DNA of 64,000 nt, taken from Mycobacteriales bacterium (GTDB taxonomy: Bacteria > Actinomycetota > Actinomycetes > Mycobacteriales > SCTD01). The first letter of the stretch is position 1. Each line of letters begins with the position of its first letter. The stretch covers positions 53,739 to 117,738 of the forward strand of contig JAUJOY010000004.1 in the NCBI GenBank assembly GCA_030447385.1, written 5' to 3'. This document shows, in pieces, positions 1-7,479 of this stretch. Position numbers and translations under genes: made by a program. The notes under the pieces are model-generated. The model had not been told where the DNA came from and searched no databases. It saw only the letters and a list, made by a program, of their open reading frames with translations.

Positions 1-187
1 TCGCGGGCTTGTCGCGGCTGTCGTTCTTGTAGAAGCCCGACCCCTTGAACACCACACCCACGGCGCTGAACACCTTGCGCAGCCGGCCGGAGCACGCCGG
101 GCACTCGGACAGCGCTGCGTCGGTGAACGACTGGACGGCTTCCAGACGCTCGCCGCACGCGGTGCAGGCGTACTGGTAGGTGGGCAC
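1..187 (-). CDS. FmdB/Ruc-like zinc-ribbon protein (N-terminal part, cut by window edge)
   Basis: The reverse strand from a GTG at 187 reads MPTYQYACTACGERLEAVQS and continues to the window edge, so only about 62 residues are visible. Two CxxC pairs (CTAC and CPAC) form the zinc-ribbon typical of the FmdB family. In mycobacteria the relative Rv0991c (Ruc) is a redox-regulated chaperone with a disordered C-terminus; that tail lies outside this window, so the chaperone role is inferred from family and from its neighbours (cyclo-ligase, galU). The start is fixed by the conserved MPTYxYxC opening; a GGAGGA purine run lies just upstream of it on that strand. Confidence 0.88.
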   Translation of the reverse strand, partial: MPTYQYACTACGERLEAVQSFTDAALSECPACSGRLRKVFSAVGVVFKGSGFYKNDSRDKPA

Positions 188-302
188 GGGTCGTCCTCCG
201 GAGGTTGGCACTCGGCTGCGGTGAGTGCCAGTGTGCGGCACCGGGGCCCGGCGCGTCCAACACCTGTGGCGGCAGCTGCTGCCTCTGCCACCCCGAGGGT
301 CC

Positions 303-308
303 TACCCT
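303..308 (+). promoter_or_regulatory. -10 box of the patatin gene, leaderless geometry
   Basis: TACCCT ends 6 bases before the GTG chosen as start at 315. That places the expected transcription start at or next to the start codon, so the mRNA would have no leader and no ribosome binding site. It is one of several such boxes in the window. Confidence 0.5.
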
Positions 309-314
309 TCGGGC

Positions 315-1310
315 GTGACCACGCCACTGCGCGCCGACCTGGTGTGCGAGGGCGGCGGCGTGAAGGGCATCGGGCTCGTCGGGGGGGTGACCGTGCTCGC
401 CGAGGCCGGCTACACCTTCCCCCGCGTCGCCGGCTCCTCCGCGGGCGCCATCGCGGGGTGCCTGGTCGCTGCGCTCCAGCAGGCGGGTGAGCCGTTGACC
501 CGGCTGGAGGACCTCGTCCGCTCGGTCGACTACCGCCGGTTCCGCGACGTCGACCTCCTCGGGCGGCTGCCGCTGGTCGGGCGGGCGCTCGCGGTGCTCG
601 CGCACGACGGCCTCTACGAGGGCAGGTACCTCGAGCAGTTCCTGCGCGGTGCGCTGGACGACCTGGGGATCTCCACGTTCGGTGACCTGCGCATCCCGTC
701 CGACGACGAGAGCGCCGAGGGGTTGCCGGATCAGCACGCGTACCGGCTCGTGGTCACCGTGTCGGACCTGTCGCGGCAGCGGCTGATCCGTCTGCCGTGG
801 GACCTGCCGCAGTACGACGTGGAGCCCGACCACTACTCCGTCGCGAGGGCGGTGCGCGCGAGCGCCGCCATCCCGTTCTTCTTCCGCCCCGTGCGCCAGC
901 CCACGCCTGCGGGGGACGCGACGTGGGTGGACGGCGGGCTGCTGAGCAACTTCCCGATCGAGCTGTTCGACCGGTCCGACAGCCTGGAGCCGCGCTGGCC
1001 GACGTTCGGCGTACGGCTGACGACGCGGCCCCCGAGCCCCCCGGCCACCCGGCGGGTCGAGGGCCCACTGGGCATCGGGCTGGCGGCGCTCGACACGCTG
1101 CTGACCGACCAGGGCAGCAGCTACCTGGAAGCGCCGTGCACGGTGCAGCGCACGGTGTTCATCCCGACCAGCGGGGTCTCCGTCGTCGAGTTCGACCTCG
1201 ACCGGGCCGCGCAGGAGCGGCTCTACCAGGCCGGGCGCGAGGCTGCGGCGCAGTTCCTGCGGACGTGGGACTTCGGTCGTTACGTCGCGCTGTGCCGGAG
1301 GGCGGGCTAG
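315..1310 (+). CDS. patatin-like phospholipase family protein
   Basis: A 331-residue cytosolic serine acyl hydrolase of the patatin family, expected to cleave acyl chains from lipids. Near the N-terminus the oxyanion loop CEGGGVKGIGLVGG is followed by the nucleophile elbow GSSAG, and the second member of the Ser-Asp dyad is in DGGLLSNFP in the middle of the protein. No signal peptide is seen. An in-frame start exists at 225, but the residues between 225 and 315 are arginine/proline-rich junk, and the GTG at 315 directly follows a TACCCT box, so 315 is preferred. It converges with the carbonic anhydrase gene, overlapping by 4 bases. Substrate unknown. Confidence 0.88.
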   Translation: MTTPLRADLVCEGGGVKGIGLVGGVTVLAEAGYTFPRVAGSSAGAIAGCLVAALQQAGEPLTRLEDLVRSVDYRRFRDVDLLGRLPLVGRALAVLAHDGLYEGRYLEQFLRGALDDLGISTFGDLRIPSDDESAEGLPDQHAYRLVVTVSDLSRQRLIRLPWDLPQYDVEPDHYSVARAVRASAAIPFFFRPVRQPTPAGDATWVDGGLLSNFPIELFDRSDSLEPRWPTFGVRLTTRPPSPPATRRVEGPLGIGLAALDTLLTDQGSSYLEAPCTVQRTVFIPTSGVSVVEFDLDRAAQERLYQAGREAAAQFLRTWDFGRYVALCRRAG

Positions 1311-1810
1311 ACCGGCACCGCGACGTCGAGTCGGCCGGTCGCGACGTCGTACATCGTCCCCAGCACGGGCAGCCCCGGCGGCAGGTAGGGCGAGCTGCGG
1401 ATCCGCTGCACGTCCCGGGCGAGGACTGCGCGTGGGTCCCTCACCGTCCGGAACTCCAGGCTTCGCGTGTCCATCCCGGACTGCTCCTGGATCTGCTGGT
1501 GGACCTGCTCGTCGGTCACCTTCGCCATGCGGCAGTCCGTGTGGGCCACGACCATGACCCGGTCGACGCCCAGCAGGTGCACGGCCAGGACGAGGGTGCG
1601 CAGCACGTCGTCGGTCACCCGGGCCCCGGCGTTGCGCAGGATCTTGGCGTCGCCGTTGGACAGGCCGAGCATCAGCAGCGGCTCGATCCGGGAGTCCATG
1701 CAGGTGATGACGGCAAGACCTCGCGCCGCCCTGCCCTCGAGCCGGCCCCCTCGAAAGCGCGCGGCGTATCCCGCGTTCGCGGAGAGCAGGTCGTCAAAGC
1801 CCTTGGACAC
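1307..1810 (-). CDS. beta-class carbonic anhydrase
   Basis: A 167-residue zinc enzyme interconverting CO2 and bicarbonate. The zinc ligands are visible: CMDSR (Cys plus the Asp/Arg dyad) near residue 37 and HTDC (HxxC) near residue 90. Length and spacing match the small actinobacterial beta-carbonic anhydrases such as mycobacterial Rv1284. The start overlaps the end of the upstream cyclo-ligase gene by 17 bases on the same strand, so the two are probably translated from one mRNA. Confidence 0.93.
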   Translation of the reverse strand: MSKGFDDLLSANAGYAARFRGGRLEGRAARGLAVITCMDSRIEPLLMLGLSNGDAKILRNAGARVTDDVLRTLVLAVHLLGVDRVMVVAHTDCRMAKVTDEQVHQQIQEQSGMDTRSLEFRTVRDPRAVLARDVQRIRSSPYLPPGLPVLGTMYDVATGRLDVAVPV

Positions 1811-2396
1811 TGGTATCTCCTGTCAGGTCGTACGCGGGGAGCCGCACCAGTCCGAGCCCGGGCAGGACGACGGCACTCACCGGCACGTCGTGCGGCTCCA
1901 CCGGCAGCGTGTCGACGAGGTCGCCGTCGTGCAGGGCAGCCACGACGAGCGCCGACGTGCGGGTCAGCGCCCGATCGTAGGAGCCTCCGCCGCGGCCGAG
2001 CCTCGTACCCGTGCGGTCGACCGCCAGCGCAGGCACGACCACGACGCAGCACTCGGCGACGGCTTCGCGGCCGAGGCGCGGCCCGGGCGGTTCGGGCAGC
2101 CCGCGCCGACCGGGGACCAACGTGCCGTCGTAGCGGGCCCAGTCGAGGTCGCCATCGGGCAGCAGCACCGGGAGCAGCACCGGCACCGCAGCCTCCCTCA
2201 GAGCCGACAGCAGGGCCACCGTGGCGGGCTCGGTGCCGACCGAGGCATACGCCGCCACCGGCCCCACAGCTGTCGGCAGCAGCGCCTGCACGAGGACCCG
2301 CTCGGCGCCTGCCCGCTGCTGCGGGCTCATGCCCGCACGCCTCGCCAGCGCCTCCCGGCGTAGACCTGCCTTGGTGGTGCCCACGGGGTGGAGCAT
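1794..2396 (-). CDS. 5-formyltetrahydrofolate cyclo-ligase
   Basis: A 200-residue ATP-dependent enzyme converting 5-formyl-THF to 5,10-methenyl-THF in folate one-carbon metabolism. The family hallmark GRGGGSYDRAL, which binds the nucleotide/folate, is present about two thirds along, and the N-terminus KAGLRREALARRAGMS is the usual basic helix. The ATG at 2396 is chosen because the following residues match the family opening. It is divergent from galU with only 43 bases between the starts, the same arrangement as in mycobacteria (recalled Rv0992c next to galU). Confidence 0.92.
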   Translation of the reverse strand: MLHPVGTTKAGLRREALARRAGMSPQQRAGAERVLVQALLPTAVGPVAAYASVGTEPATVALLSALREAAVPVLLPVLLPDGDLDWARYDGTLVPGRRGLPEPPGPRLGREAVAECCVVVVPALAVDRTGTRLGRGGGSYDRALTRTSALVVAALHDGDLVDTLPVEPHDVPVSAVVLPGLGLVRLPAYDLTGDTSVQGL

Positions 2397-2426
2397 CCCA
2401 GGACGAGGCGGGCGACCCGCTCCCCG

Positions 2427-2432
2427 TAGGGT
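2427..2432 (+). promoter_or_regulatory. -10 box of galU, leaderless geometry
   Basis: TAGGGT ends 7 bases before the galU ATG at 2440. There is no purine-rich ribosome binding site between box and start, which fits a leaderless transcript. Confidence 0.55.
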
Positions 2433-2439
2433 CGCGGCC

Positions 2440-3363
2440 ATGACCGGGACCCAGCGCGTCACCAAGGCAGTCATCCCCGCGGCCGGGCTCGGCACCCGGT
2501 TCCTGCCCGCCACGAAAGCCTCTCCCAAGGAGATGCTGCCCGTGGTCGACAAGCCGGCCATCCAGTACGTCGTGGAGGAGGCTGCGCGCGCTGGTCTGGA
2601 CGACGTCCTCATGGTGACGGGGCGCAACAAGCGGCCGCTGGAGGACCACTTCGACCGCGCGGTGGAGCTCGAGCACACCCTCGAGCTCAAGGGGGACAAG
2701 GACAAGCTCAGCCTCGTGCACGAGGCCAGCGAGCTGGCGACCATCCACTACGTGCGGCAGGGCGACCCGAGGGGCCTCGGGCACGCCGTGCTCGCGGCGG
2801 CGCAGCACGTGGGCGACGAGCCGTTCGCGGTGCTGCTGGGCGATGACCTCATCGACGCGCGGGACCCGCTGCTCGAGCTGATGATCGAGGTGCAGGAGCG
2901 TGAGGGAGGCAGCGTCGTGGCGCTCATGGAGGTGCCGCCCGAGTCGATCTCGCTCTACGGATGTGCAGCCGTGGAGGAGGTCGAGGGCGACGTCTGGCGG
3001 GTCACCGACCTGATCGAGAAGCCCCCGGCGGACGAGGCGCCCAGCAACCTGGCCGTCATCGGGCGCTACGTGCTCTCGCCGACGGTGTTCGAGGTGCTCC
3101 GCCGGACCGAGCCCGGGCGCGGCGGCGAGATCCAGCTCACCGACGCGATCTGCAGCCTTATCGCCAGCGAGCCGGTGCACGGGGTGGTGTTCCGCGGACG
3201 GCGCTACGACACCGGCGACCGGCTGGACTACCTGAAGGCGGTCGTGCGCCTCGCGGCCGACCGGGAGGACCTCGGCCCGCCCCTCCTCGACTGGCTGCAG
3301 ACCTGGCTCCCGGAGCGCCGCCAGCAGGACGCCGCGGCGCCCCCGGACGGCGGAGCATGCTGA
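2440..3363 (+). CDS. galU: UTP-glucose-1-phosphate uridylyltransferase
   Basis: A 307-residue enzyme making UDP-glucose from UTP and glucose-1-phosphate for wall polysaccharide and trehalose synthesis. The N-terminal nucleotide-binding signature AAGLGTRFLPATKASPKEML is intact, followed by DKPAIQYVVEEA. The start is the ATG directly downstream of the TAGGGT box. Its stop overlaps the moeA start by 7 bases, beginning a run of overlapping genes through rimJ, so the whole molybdopterin block is probably co-transcribed with it. Confidence 0.96.
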   Translation: MTGTQRVTKAVIPAAGLGTRFLPATKASPKEMLPVVDKPAIQYVVEEAARAGLDDVLMVTGRNKRPLEDHFDRAVELEHTLELKGDKDKLSLVHEASELATIHYVRQGDPRGLGHAVLAAAQHVGDEPFAVLLGDDLIDARDPLLELMIEVQEREGGSVVALMEVPPESISLYGCAAVEEVEGDVWRVTDLIEKPPADEAPSNLAVIGRYVLSPTVFEVLRRTEPGRGGEIQLTDAICSLIASEPVHGVVFRGRRYDTGDRLDYLKAVVRLAADREDLGPPLLDWLQTWLPERRQQDAAAPPDGGAC

Positions 3364-4580
3364 GCGTCAACGCTCATCTGGAGCGGATCCTGTCGGTCAT
3401 CGAACCGCTGGCGCCGCTCGATCTCGGGCTGATGGACGCGCACGGCTGCGTGCTCATCGAGGACCTCGTGGCCAAGGATCCCCTGCCCGGCTTCGACAAC
3501 AGCGCCGTCGACGGCTACGCCGTCAGGATGGAGGACGTCGCCGCGGCGAGCGAGTTCGCGCCGGTCTTCCTGCCGGTGACCGGTGACGTGGCGGCCGGCC
3601 CGGCCTCCCCGCTGCGCGTCCAGCCCGGCCTGTGCGTACGCATCATGACCGGAGCCATGGTTCCGGCCGGTGCCGACACCGTGATCCCCCTGGAGTGGAC
3701 CGACGGCGGGGTCGCGATGGTGCGCATCATGCGGGCCCCGACCGAGGGCGCCAACATCCGCCGCACCGGTGAGGACGTGGTCGCGGGTGAGACGGTGCTC
3801 CCTGCCGGCGCGCACCTCGGCGCCGTGCAGATCGGGCTCGCGGCGGCGGTCGGCCGCTCGCGGCTGCTGGTGCGCCCGCGCCCGCGCGTCGTCGTCGTCT
3901 CGACCGGCAGCGAGCTCACCGAGGCGGGGCAGCCGCTGACGCCCGGCCGGATCGTCGACAGCAACAGCCCCGCCCTGACAGCAGCGGCGATCGAGGCGGG
4001 CGCCATCGCCTACCGGGTCGGGATCGTGCCGGACGACGCGCGCACCCTCGCCGCCACGCTCGAGGACCAGCTCGTACGCGCCGACGTCCTCGTCACGAGC
4101 GGCGGCGTGTCGGTGGGCGCGTACGACGTCGTGAAGGAGGTGCTCTCGCGGCTCGGCACCGTGGCCTTCGACAAGGTCGCGATGTCACCCGGGATGCCGC
4201 AGGGCTTCGGCACCATCGGCGTCGACAACACCCCCGTCTTCGGCCTGCCCGGCAACCCGGTCAGCGCGCTGGTGAGCTTCGAGGCGTTCGTCCGTCCGGC
4301 GCTGCGCAAGATGCTCGGCGCGACGCCGATCGAGCGCCCGCGGGTCCGGGCCGTCACCGCCAAGGACCTCACCAGCCCGCCCGGCAAGCGCTCCTTCCTG
4401 CGCGTCTGGCTCGAGGTGAAGAAGGGCGCGTACGTCGTCACCCCCGTGTCCGGGACCGGCTCGCACCTGCTCGCGGGCCTGGCGAGGGCCAACGCCCTCG
4501 CGATCGTCCCGGAGGACGTGGAGAAGGTGCCCGCAGGCGGGGCGGTCGACGTCCTCGTCCTGGAGCGGCGCGGACGATGA
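3357..4580 (+). CDS. moeA: gephyrin-like molybdopterin molybdotransferase MoeA (Glp-type)
   Basis: A 407-residue cytosolic protein that inserts molybdate into adenylated molybdopterin. Visible marks are DPLPGFDNSAVDGYAV near residue 40, the MPT-binding TSGGVSVG near residue 245 and GLPGNPVSALVSFE near residue 300. In Corynebacterium the MoeA paralogue Glp in this same galU-linked position binds FtsZ and the membrane receptor GlpR and helps cell division; the sepX/glpR gene lies four genes downstream here, so a dual or purely divisome role is possible. The ATG overlaps the end of galU by 7 bases. Confidence 0.94.
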   Translation: MLSVNAHLERILSVIEPLAPLDLGLMDAHGCVLIEDLVAKDPLPGFDNSAVDGYAVRMEDVAAASEFAPVFLPVTGDVAAGPASPLRVQPGLCVRIMTGAMVPAGADTVIPLEWTDGGVAMVRIMRAPTEGANIRRTGEDVVAGETVLPAGAHLGAVQIGLAAAVGRSRLLVRPRPRVVVVSTGSELTEAGQPLTPGRIVDSNSPALTAAAIEAGAIAYRVGIVPDDARTLAATLEDQLVRADVLVTSGGVSVGAYDVVKEVLSRLGTVAFDKVAMSPGMPQGFGTIGVDNTPVFGLPGNPVSALVSFEAFVRPALRKMLGATPIERPRVRAVTAKDLTSPPGKRSFLRVWLEVKKGAYVVTPVSGTGSHLLAGLARANALAIVPEDVEKVPAGGAVDVLVLERRGR

Positions 4581-5050
4581 GCGAGCCGCAGCTGACGCAC
4601 CTCGACGAGTCCGGCGCGGCCCGCATGGTCGACGTCGCGGACAAGGACGTCACGGTGCGTTCGGCGACCGCGACCGGCCGGGTCGACCTGTCCCCGCAGT
4701 GCGTCGCCCTTCTGCGCGGGGAGGGGATGCCCAAGGGCGACGCGCTCGCGGTCGCCCGCGTCGCCGGGATCCTGGGGGCCAAGCGGACCCCCGACCTCAT
4801 CCCGCTGTGCCACCCGATCTCGCTGTCCGGCGTCACCCTCGACCTCGACGTCGACGACGCGGGCGTGGCCGTGCGCGCCACCGCCCGCTCCACCGACCGC
4901 ACGGGTGTCGAGATGGAGGCCCTGACCGCCGTCTGCGTCGCCTGCCTCACCCTGGTGGACATGACCAAGGCGGTCGACCCGCGCTCGGTCATCAGCGCCG
5001 TCCGCGTCGAGACCAAGACCGGCGGAAAGACCGGCGCCTGGACGCGATGA
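4577..5050 (+). CDS. moaC: cyclic pyranopterin monophosphate synthase MoaC
   Basis: A 157-residue enzyme of the first step of molybdenum cofactor synthesis, forming cyclic pyranopterin monophosphate. The family signatures MVDVADKDVTVRSATA, KRTPDLIPLCHPI and GVEMEALTAV with downstream DMTKAVD are all present and the length is normal. It overlaps moeA by ATGA and mogA by ATGA, so translation is coupled. No moaA is in the window. Confidence 0.96.
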   Translation: MSEPQLTHLDESGAARMVDVADKDVTVRSATATGRVDLSPQCVALLRGEGMPKGDALAVARVAGILGAKRTPDLIPLCHPISLSGVTLDLDVDDAGVAVRATARSTDRTGVEMEALTAVCVACLTLVDMTKAVDPRSVISAVRVETKTGGKTGAWTR

Positions 5051-5568
5051 CGCCGCCCCCGATCGTGCCCCTGCCCGGCCTGCCTGCCGGGGCACGGGCC
5101 CTGGTCATCACCGTGTCCGACCGCTCGGCGCGCGGGGAGAGGGCGGACACCTCGGGGCCGCTCCTGGCCGGGCTGCTGAGCGGCCTGGGCCTGTCAGTGG
5201 AGGACGTCGTGGTGGTGCCCGACGAGGTGCCCGCGGTGCAGCAGGCGTTGCGGGATGCGGCGGCTGCGGCGTACGACCTGGTGGTCACCACGGGAGGCAC
5301 CGGGCTCTCGCCCCGCGACGTGACGCCGGAGGCGACCGCCCCGCTCCTGGAACGGCCCGCACCCGGGCTCGCGGAGGCGCTGCGCCGGCAGGGCGCGGAG
5401 GCCGTCCCGACGGCCATCCTGTCCCGGGGGGTCGCCGGCACGCTGGGCCCGAGCCTGGTCGTCAACCTCCCCGGCTCGACCGGCGGGGTCCGGGACGGCG
5501 TCGCGGTGCTGGCGCCGGTGCTGGCCCATGCGCTCGCGCAGCTGCGGGGCGGTGGGGACCACACGTGA
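5047..5568 (+). CDS. mogA: MogA/MoaB-family molybdopterin adenylyltransferase
   Basis: A 173-residue protein of the MogA/MoaB fold that activates molybdopterin with AMP before metal insertion by MoeA. The MPT-binding loop TTGGTGLSPRDVTPEAT and the C-terminal NLPGSTGGVRDGV are clear. It overlaps both neighbours (ATGA upstream with moaC, GTGA downstream with rimJ). MogA and MoaB cannot be separated by sequence inspection alone. Confidence 0.92.
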   Translation: MTPPPIVPLPGLPAGARALVITVSDRSARGERADTSGPLLAGLLSGLGLSVEDVVVVPDEVPAVQQALRDAAAAAYDLVVTTGGTGLSPRDVTPEATAPLLERPAPGLAEALRRQGAEAVPTAILSRGVAGTLGPSLVVNLPGSTGGVRDGVAVLAPVLAHALAQLRGGGDHT

Positions 5569-6185
5569 GCCCGCCCGGGTGGCCCGCCCGGCTGGCGCAC
5601 CGCGACGTGACCGTCCGGCCGCTGCGCGCGCGCGACGCGGTGGCCTGGTCGGAGGTCCGGGTGCGCAACGAGCAGTGGCTGGCCCCGTGGGAGGGCCGGG
5701 CCCCGACGCAGCCGGCCGCGTCCTGGCGGGAGCGCAACAGCACCGCGGTCTTCTCGGTGATGCTGAGACAGCAGCGCCGGGAGGCCCGGGCGGGCCGGCT
5801 GCTGCCCTTCGCTGTCGAGCTCGAGGGGCGGCTCGCCGGTCACATCACCGTCGGCGGCGTGACGCGCGGCGCCTTCGACAGCGCCCACGTGGGCTACTGG
5901 ATCGACCAGCGGGTGTCCGGCCGTGGGGTCATGACCACCGCCCTCGCCTTGGTCCTCGACCACTGCTTCGGCCCGGCGCGGCTGCACCGCGTGGAGGCCA
6001 ACGTCCGGCCCGAGAACGCCGCGTCGCTGCGGGTGCTGGACAAGCTCGGCTTCCTGCCGGAGGGCCTGCACCGGCGCTACCTGTTCATCGACGAGGCGTG
6101 GCGCGACCACCTGGCATTCGCCCTGCTGGTCGAGGAGGTGCCCGATGGTGTGCTGCGCACGCTGCTGCGCCGAGGAGGTCGCTGA
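5565..6185 (+). CDS. RimJ/RimL-like GNAT N-acetyltransferase
   Basis: A 206-residue acetyl-CoA-dependent acetyltransferase, in the RimJ family that acetylates N-terminal alanine or serine of ribosomal and other proteins. It shows GNAT features: VGYWIDQRVSGRGVMTTAL (acetyl-CoA pyrophosphate loop) in the middle and NVRPENAASLRVLDKLGF near the C-terminus. The GTG start overlaps the mogA stop. Conserved position between mogA and the divisome gene suggests a fixed operon, but its substrate here is unknown. Confidence 0.9.
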   Translation: MSPPGWPARLAHRDVTVRPLRARDAVAWSEVRVRNEQWLAPWEGRAPTQPAASWRERNSTAVFSVMLRQQRREARAGRLLPFAVELEGRLAGHITVGGVTRGAFDSAHVGYWIDQRVSGRGVMTTALALVLDHCFGPARLHRVEANVRPENAASLRVLDKLGFLPEGLHRRYLFIDEAWRDHLAFALLVEEVPDGVLRTLLRRGGR

Positions 6186-6264
6186 CCGGCCGCGCTGGAA
6201 GTCATGCGCGGAAAGTCCCCGTCCTGCTGCGGCGCGCCGTCGCGACGCGTCGCAGCCCTCTCAC

Positions 6265-6270
6265 TACCTT
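6265..6270 (+). promoter_or_regulatory. -10 box upstream of sepX, near-leaderless
   Basis: TACCTT ends 8 bases before the GTG at 6279. No ribosome binding site lies between. It supports 6279 rather than the in-frame ATG at 6204 as the true start and gives sepX its own promoter besides operon read-through. Confidence 0.45.
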
Positions 6271-6278
6271 CGGGAACC

Positions 6279-7316
6279 GTGGGCAGCGGGCTGATCCTCC
6301 TCGTCATCGTCGGCGCGTGGCTCGTCGTCCTGGTGCCGATGGTGCTGCGCTCGCACGAGTCCACGGCCGCGCAGAACACCGTGGACAAGTTCCACGACGC
6401 GATGCGCGTGCTGTCCCGGCGCCACCCGGCGCCTGACCCGGACGGGGCCGCGGACCGCGAGGCCGAGGACGAGCCCGCGGCCCGTCCCGCCACGTCCAGA
6501 CGGCTCGCGCGCCCGGACCAGCAGGACCGGGCGGGGGGCGGACGTACGCCCGCGACGCGCCCGGCCTCCTTCCGTCGCCTCCCCGACCCGGAGCCGGCCG
6601 CGCCTTCGAGCGGGATGTCGGCGGCGACGCGGCGGCGGGTCCTGCTGGCGCTGCTCCTGGCGGTCCTGCTGACGATGGTCGGCGCGTTGATGGGGCCGGT
6701 CTGGCTGTGGGCACCGCAGATCGTGGTGGACCTGCTGCTCGTGGCCTTCGTGGTCCACCTGCGCGCCATGACCCTGCGGATCCAGCGCGAGCGGCGGGCG
6801 GCGCGCGAGCGCGCCCGGGCCGCGGCGATGCGCCGAGCTGCGCGGCCGCAGCGTGCCGCGCCCACGGCCGGTCCCGCCGCCCCCGTTGCTCCTCCCGCCG
6901 CCCCCACCTCGGGCCCGGCCGCCGCACGCACGCCTCGACCAGCCACGTCCGCGGGCCGGGAAGGTCGCTCGCCCGAAATCGTCGTGCGGCCGGCGCGCCC
7001 GATGCGCGTCGCCGGCGTCCCCGACCGCATGCCACCGCGCTGGGCGGTGCTCGGCACGCCGCTGCCCGGGCGGCCCGTCGTGGAGGAGGAGGTGGGCGAG
7101 GGGCGACCGCGCGGGGCGCAGGGTGCTGCGTGGCTGCCCGTGCCGGTACCGCCGCCCATCTACCTGAGCGCCGCTCCCGGAAGGCCCCGGACCTCGAGCC
7201 GCCCCACGCCGGAGCGCTCCGACGGTGTCGCGGCGGCCGAGCGCAGTCTGGGGATCGACGACCAGGGACCCGAGCTCGGCCAGATCCTGGGACGGCGCAC
7301 GGCGGTCAACGACTAG
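6279..7316 (+). CDS. sepX: actinobacterial divisome membrane protein SepX/GlpR
   Basis: A 345-residue protein with a membrane segment at residues 3-20 (SGLILLVIVGAWLVVLVPMV), a short conserved segment after it (AAQNTVDKFHDAMRVL), a disordered Pro/Ala/Arg region, then two further membrane segments around residues 110-160. This matches Streptomyces SepX and Corynebacterium GlpR, receptor of the gephyrin-like Glp at the septum. An upstream in-frame ATG at 6204 would add 25 residues lacking hydrophobicity; GTG 6279 fits the known N-terminus and the upstream -10 box. It ends the galU-moeA block, whose order supports the call. The long basic, proline-rich C-terminus is low complexity. Confidence 0.8.
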   Translation: MGSGLILLVIVGAWLVVLVPMVLRSHESTAAQNTVDKFHDAMRVLSRRHPAPDPDGAADREAEDEPAARPATSRRLARPDQQDRAGGGRTPATRPASFRRLPDPEPAAPSSGMSAATRRRVLLALLLAVLLTMVGALMGPVWLWAPQIVVDLLLVAFVVHLRAMTLRIQRERRAARERARAAAMRRAARPQRAAPTAGPAAPVAPPAAPTSGPAAARTPRPATSAGREGRSPEIVVRPARPMRVAGVPDRMPPRWAVLGTPLPGRPVVEEEVGEGRPRGAQGAAWLPVPVPPPIYLSAAPGRPRTSSRPTPERSDGVAAAERSLGIDDQGPELGQILGRRTAVND

Positions 7317-7330
7317 CCGCGGGCGGCTGG

Positions 7331-7336
7331 TAGCGT
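7331..7336 (+). promoter_or_regulatory. -10 box of tRNA-Ala
   Basis: TAGCGT lies 10 bases upstream of the first base of the tRNA, the expected distance for a precursor starting a few bases before the mature 5' end. Confidence 0.4.
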
Positions 7337-7346
7337 GCCCGCTCGC

Positions 7347-7422
<76 letters not shown>

Positions 7423-7479
7423 CGTCGCATCCACCGGTGGCTTGTCCGCCCGTCCGCCGGCGGGTTGGGCAACGCCGGG

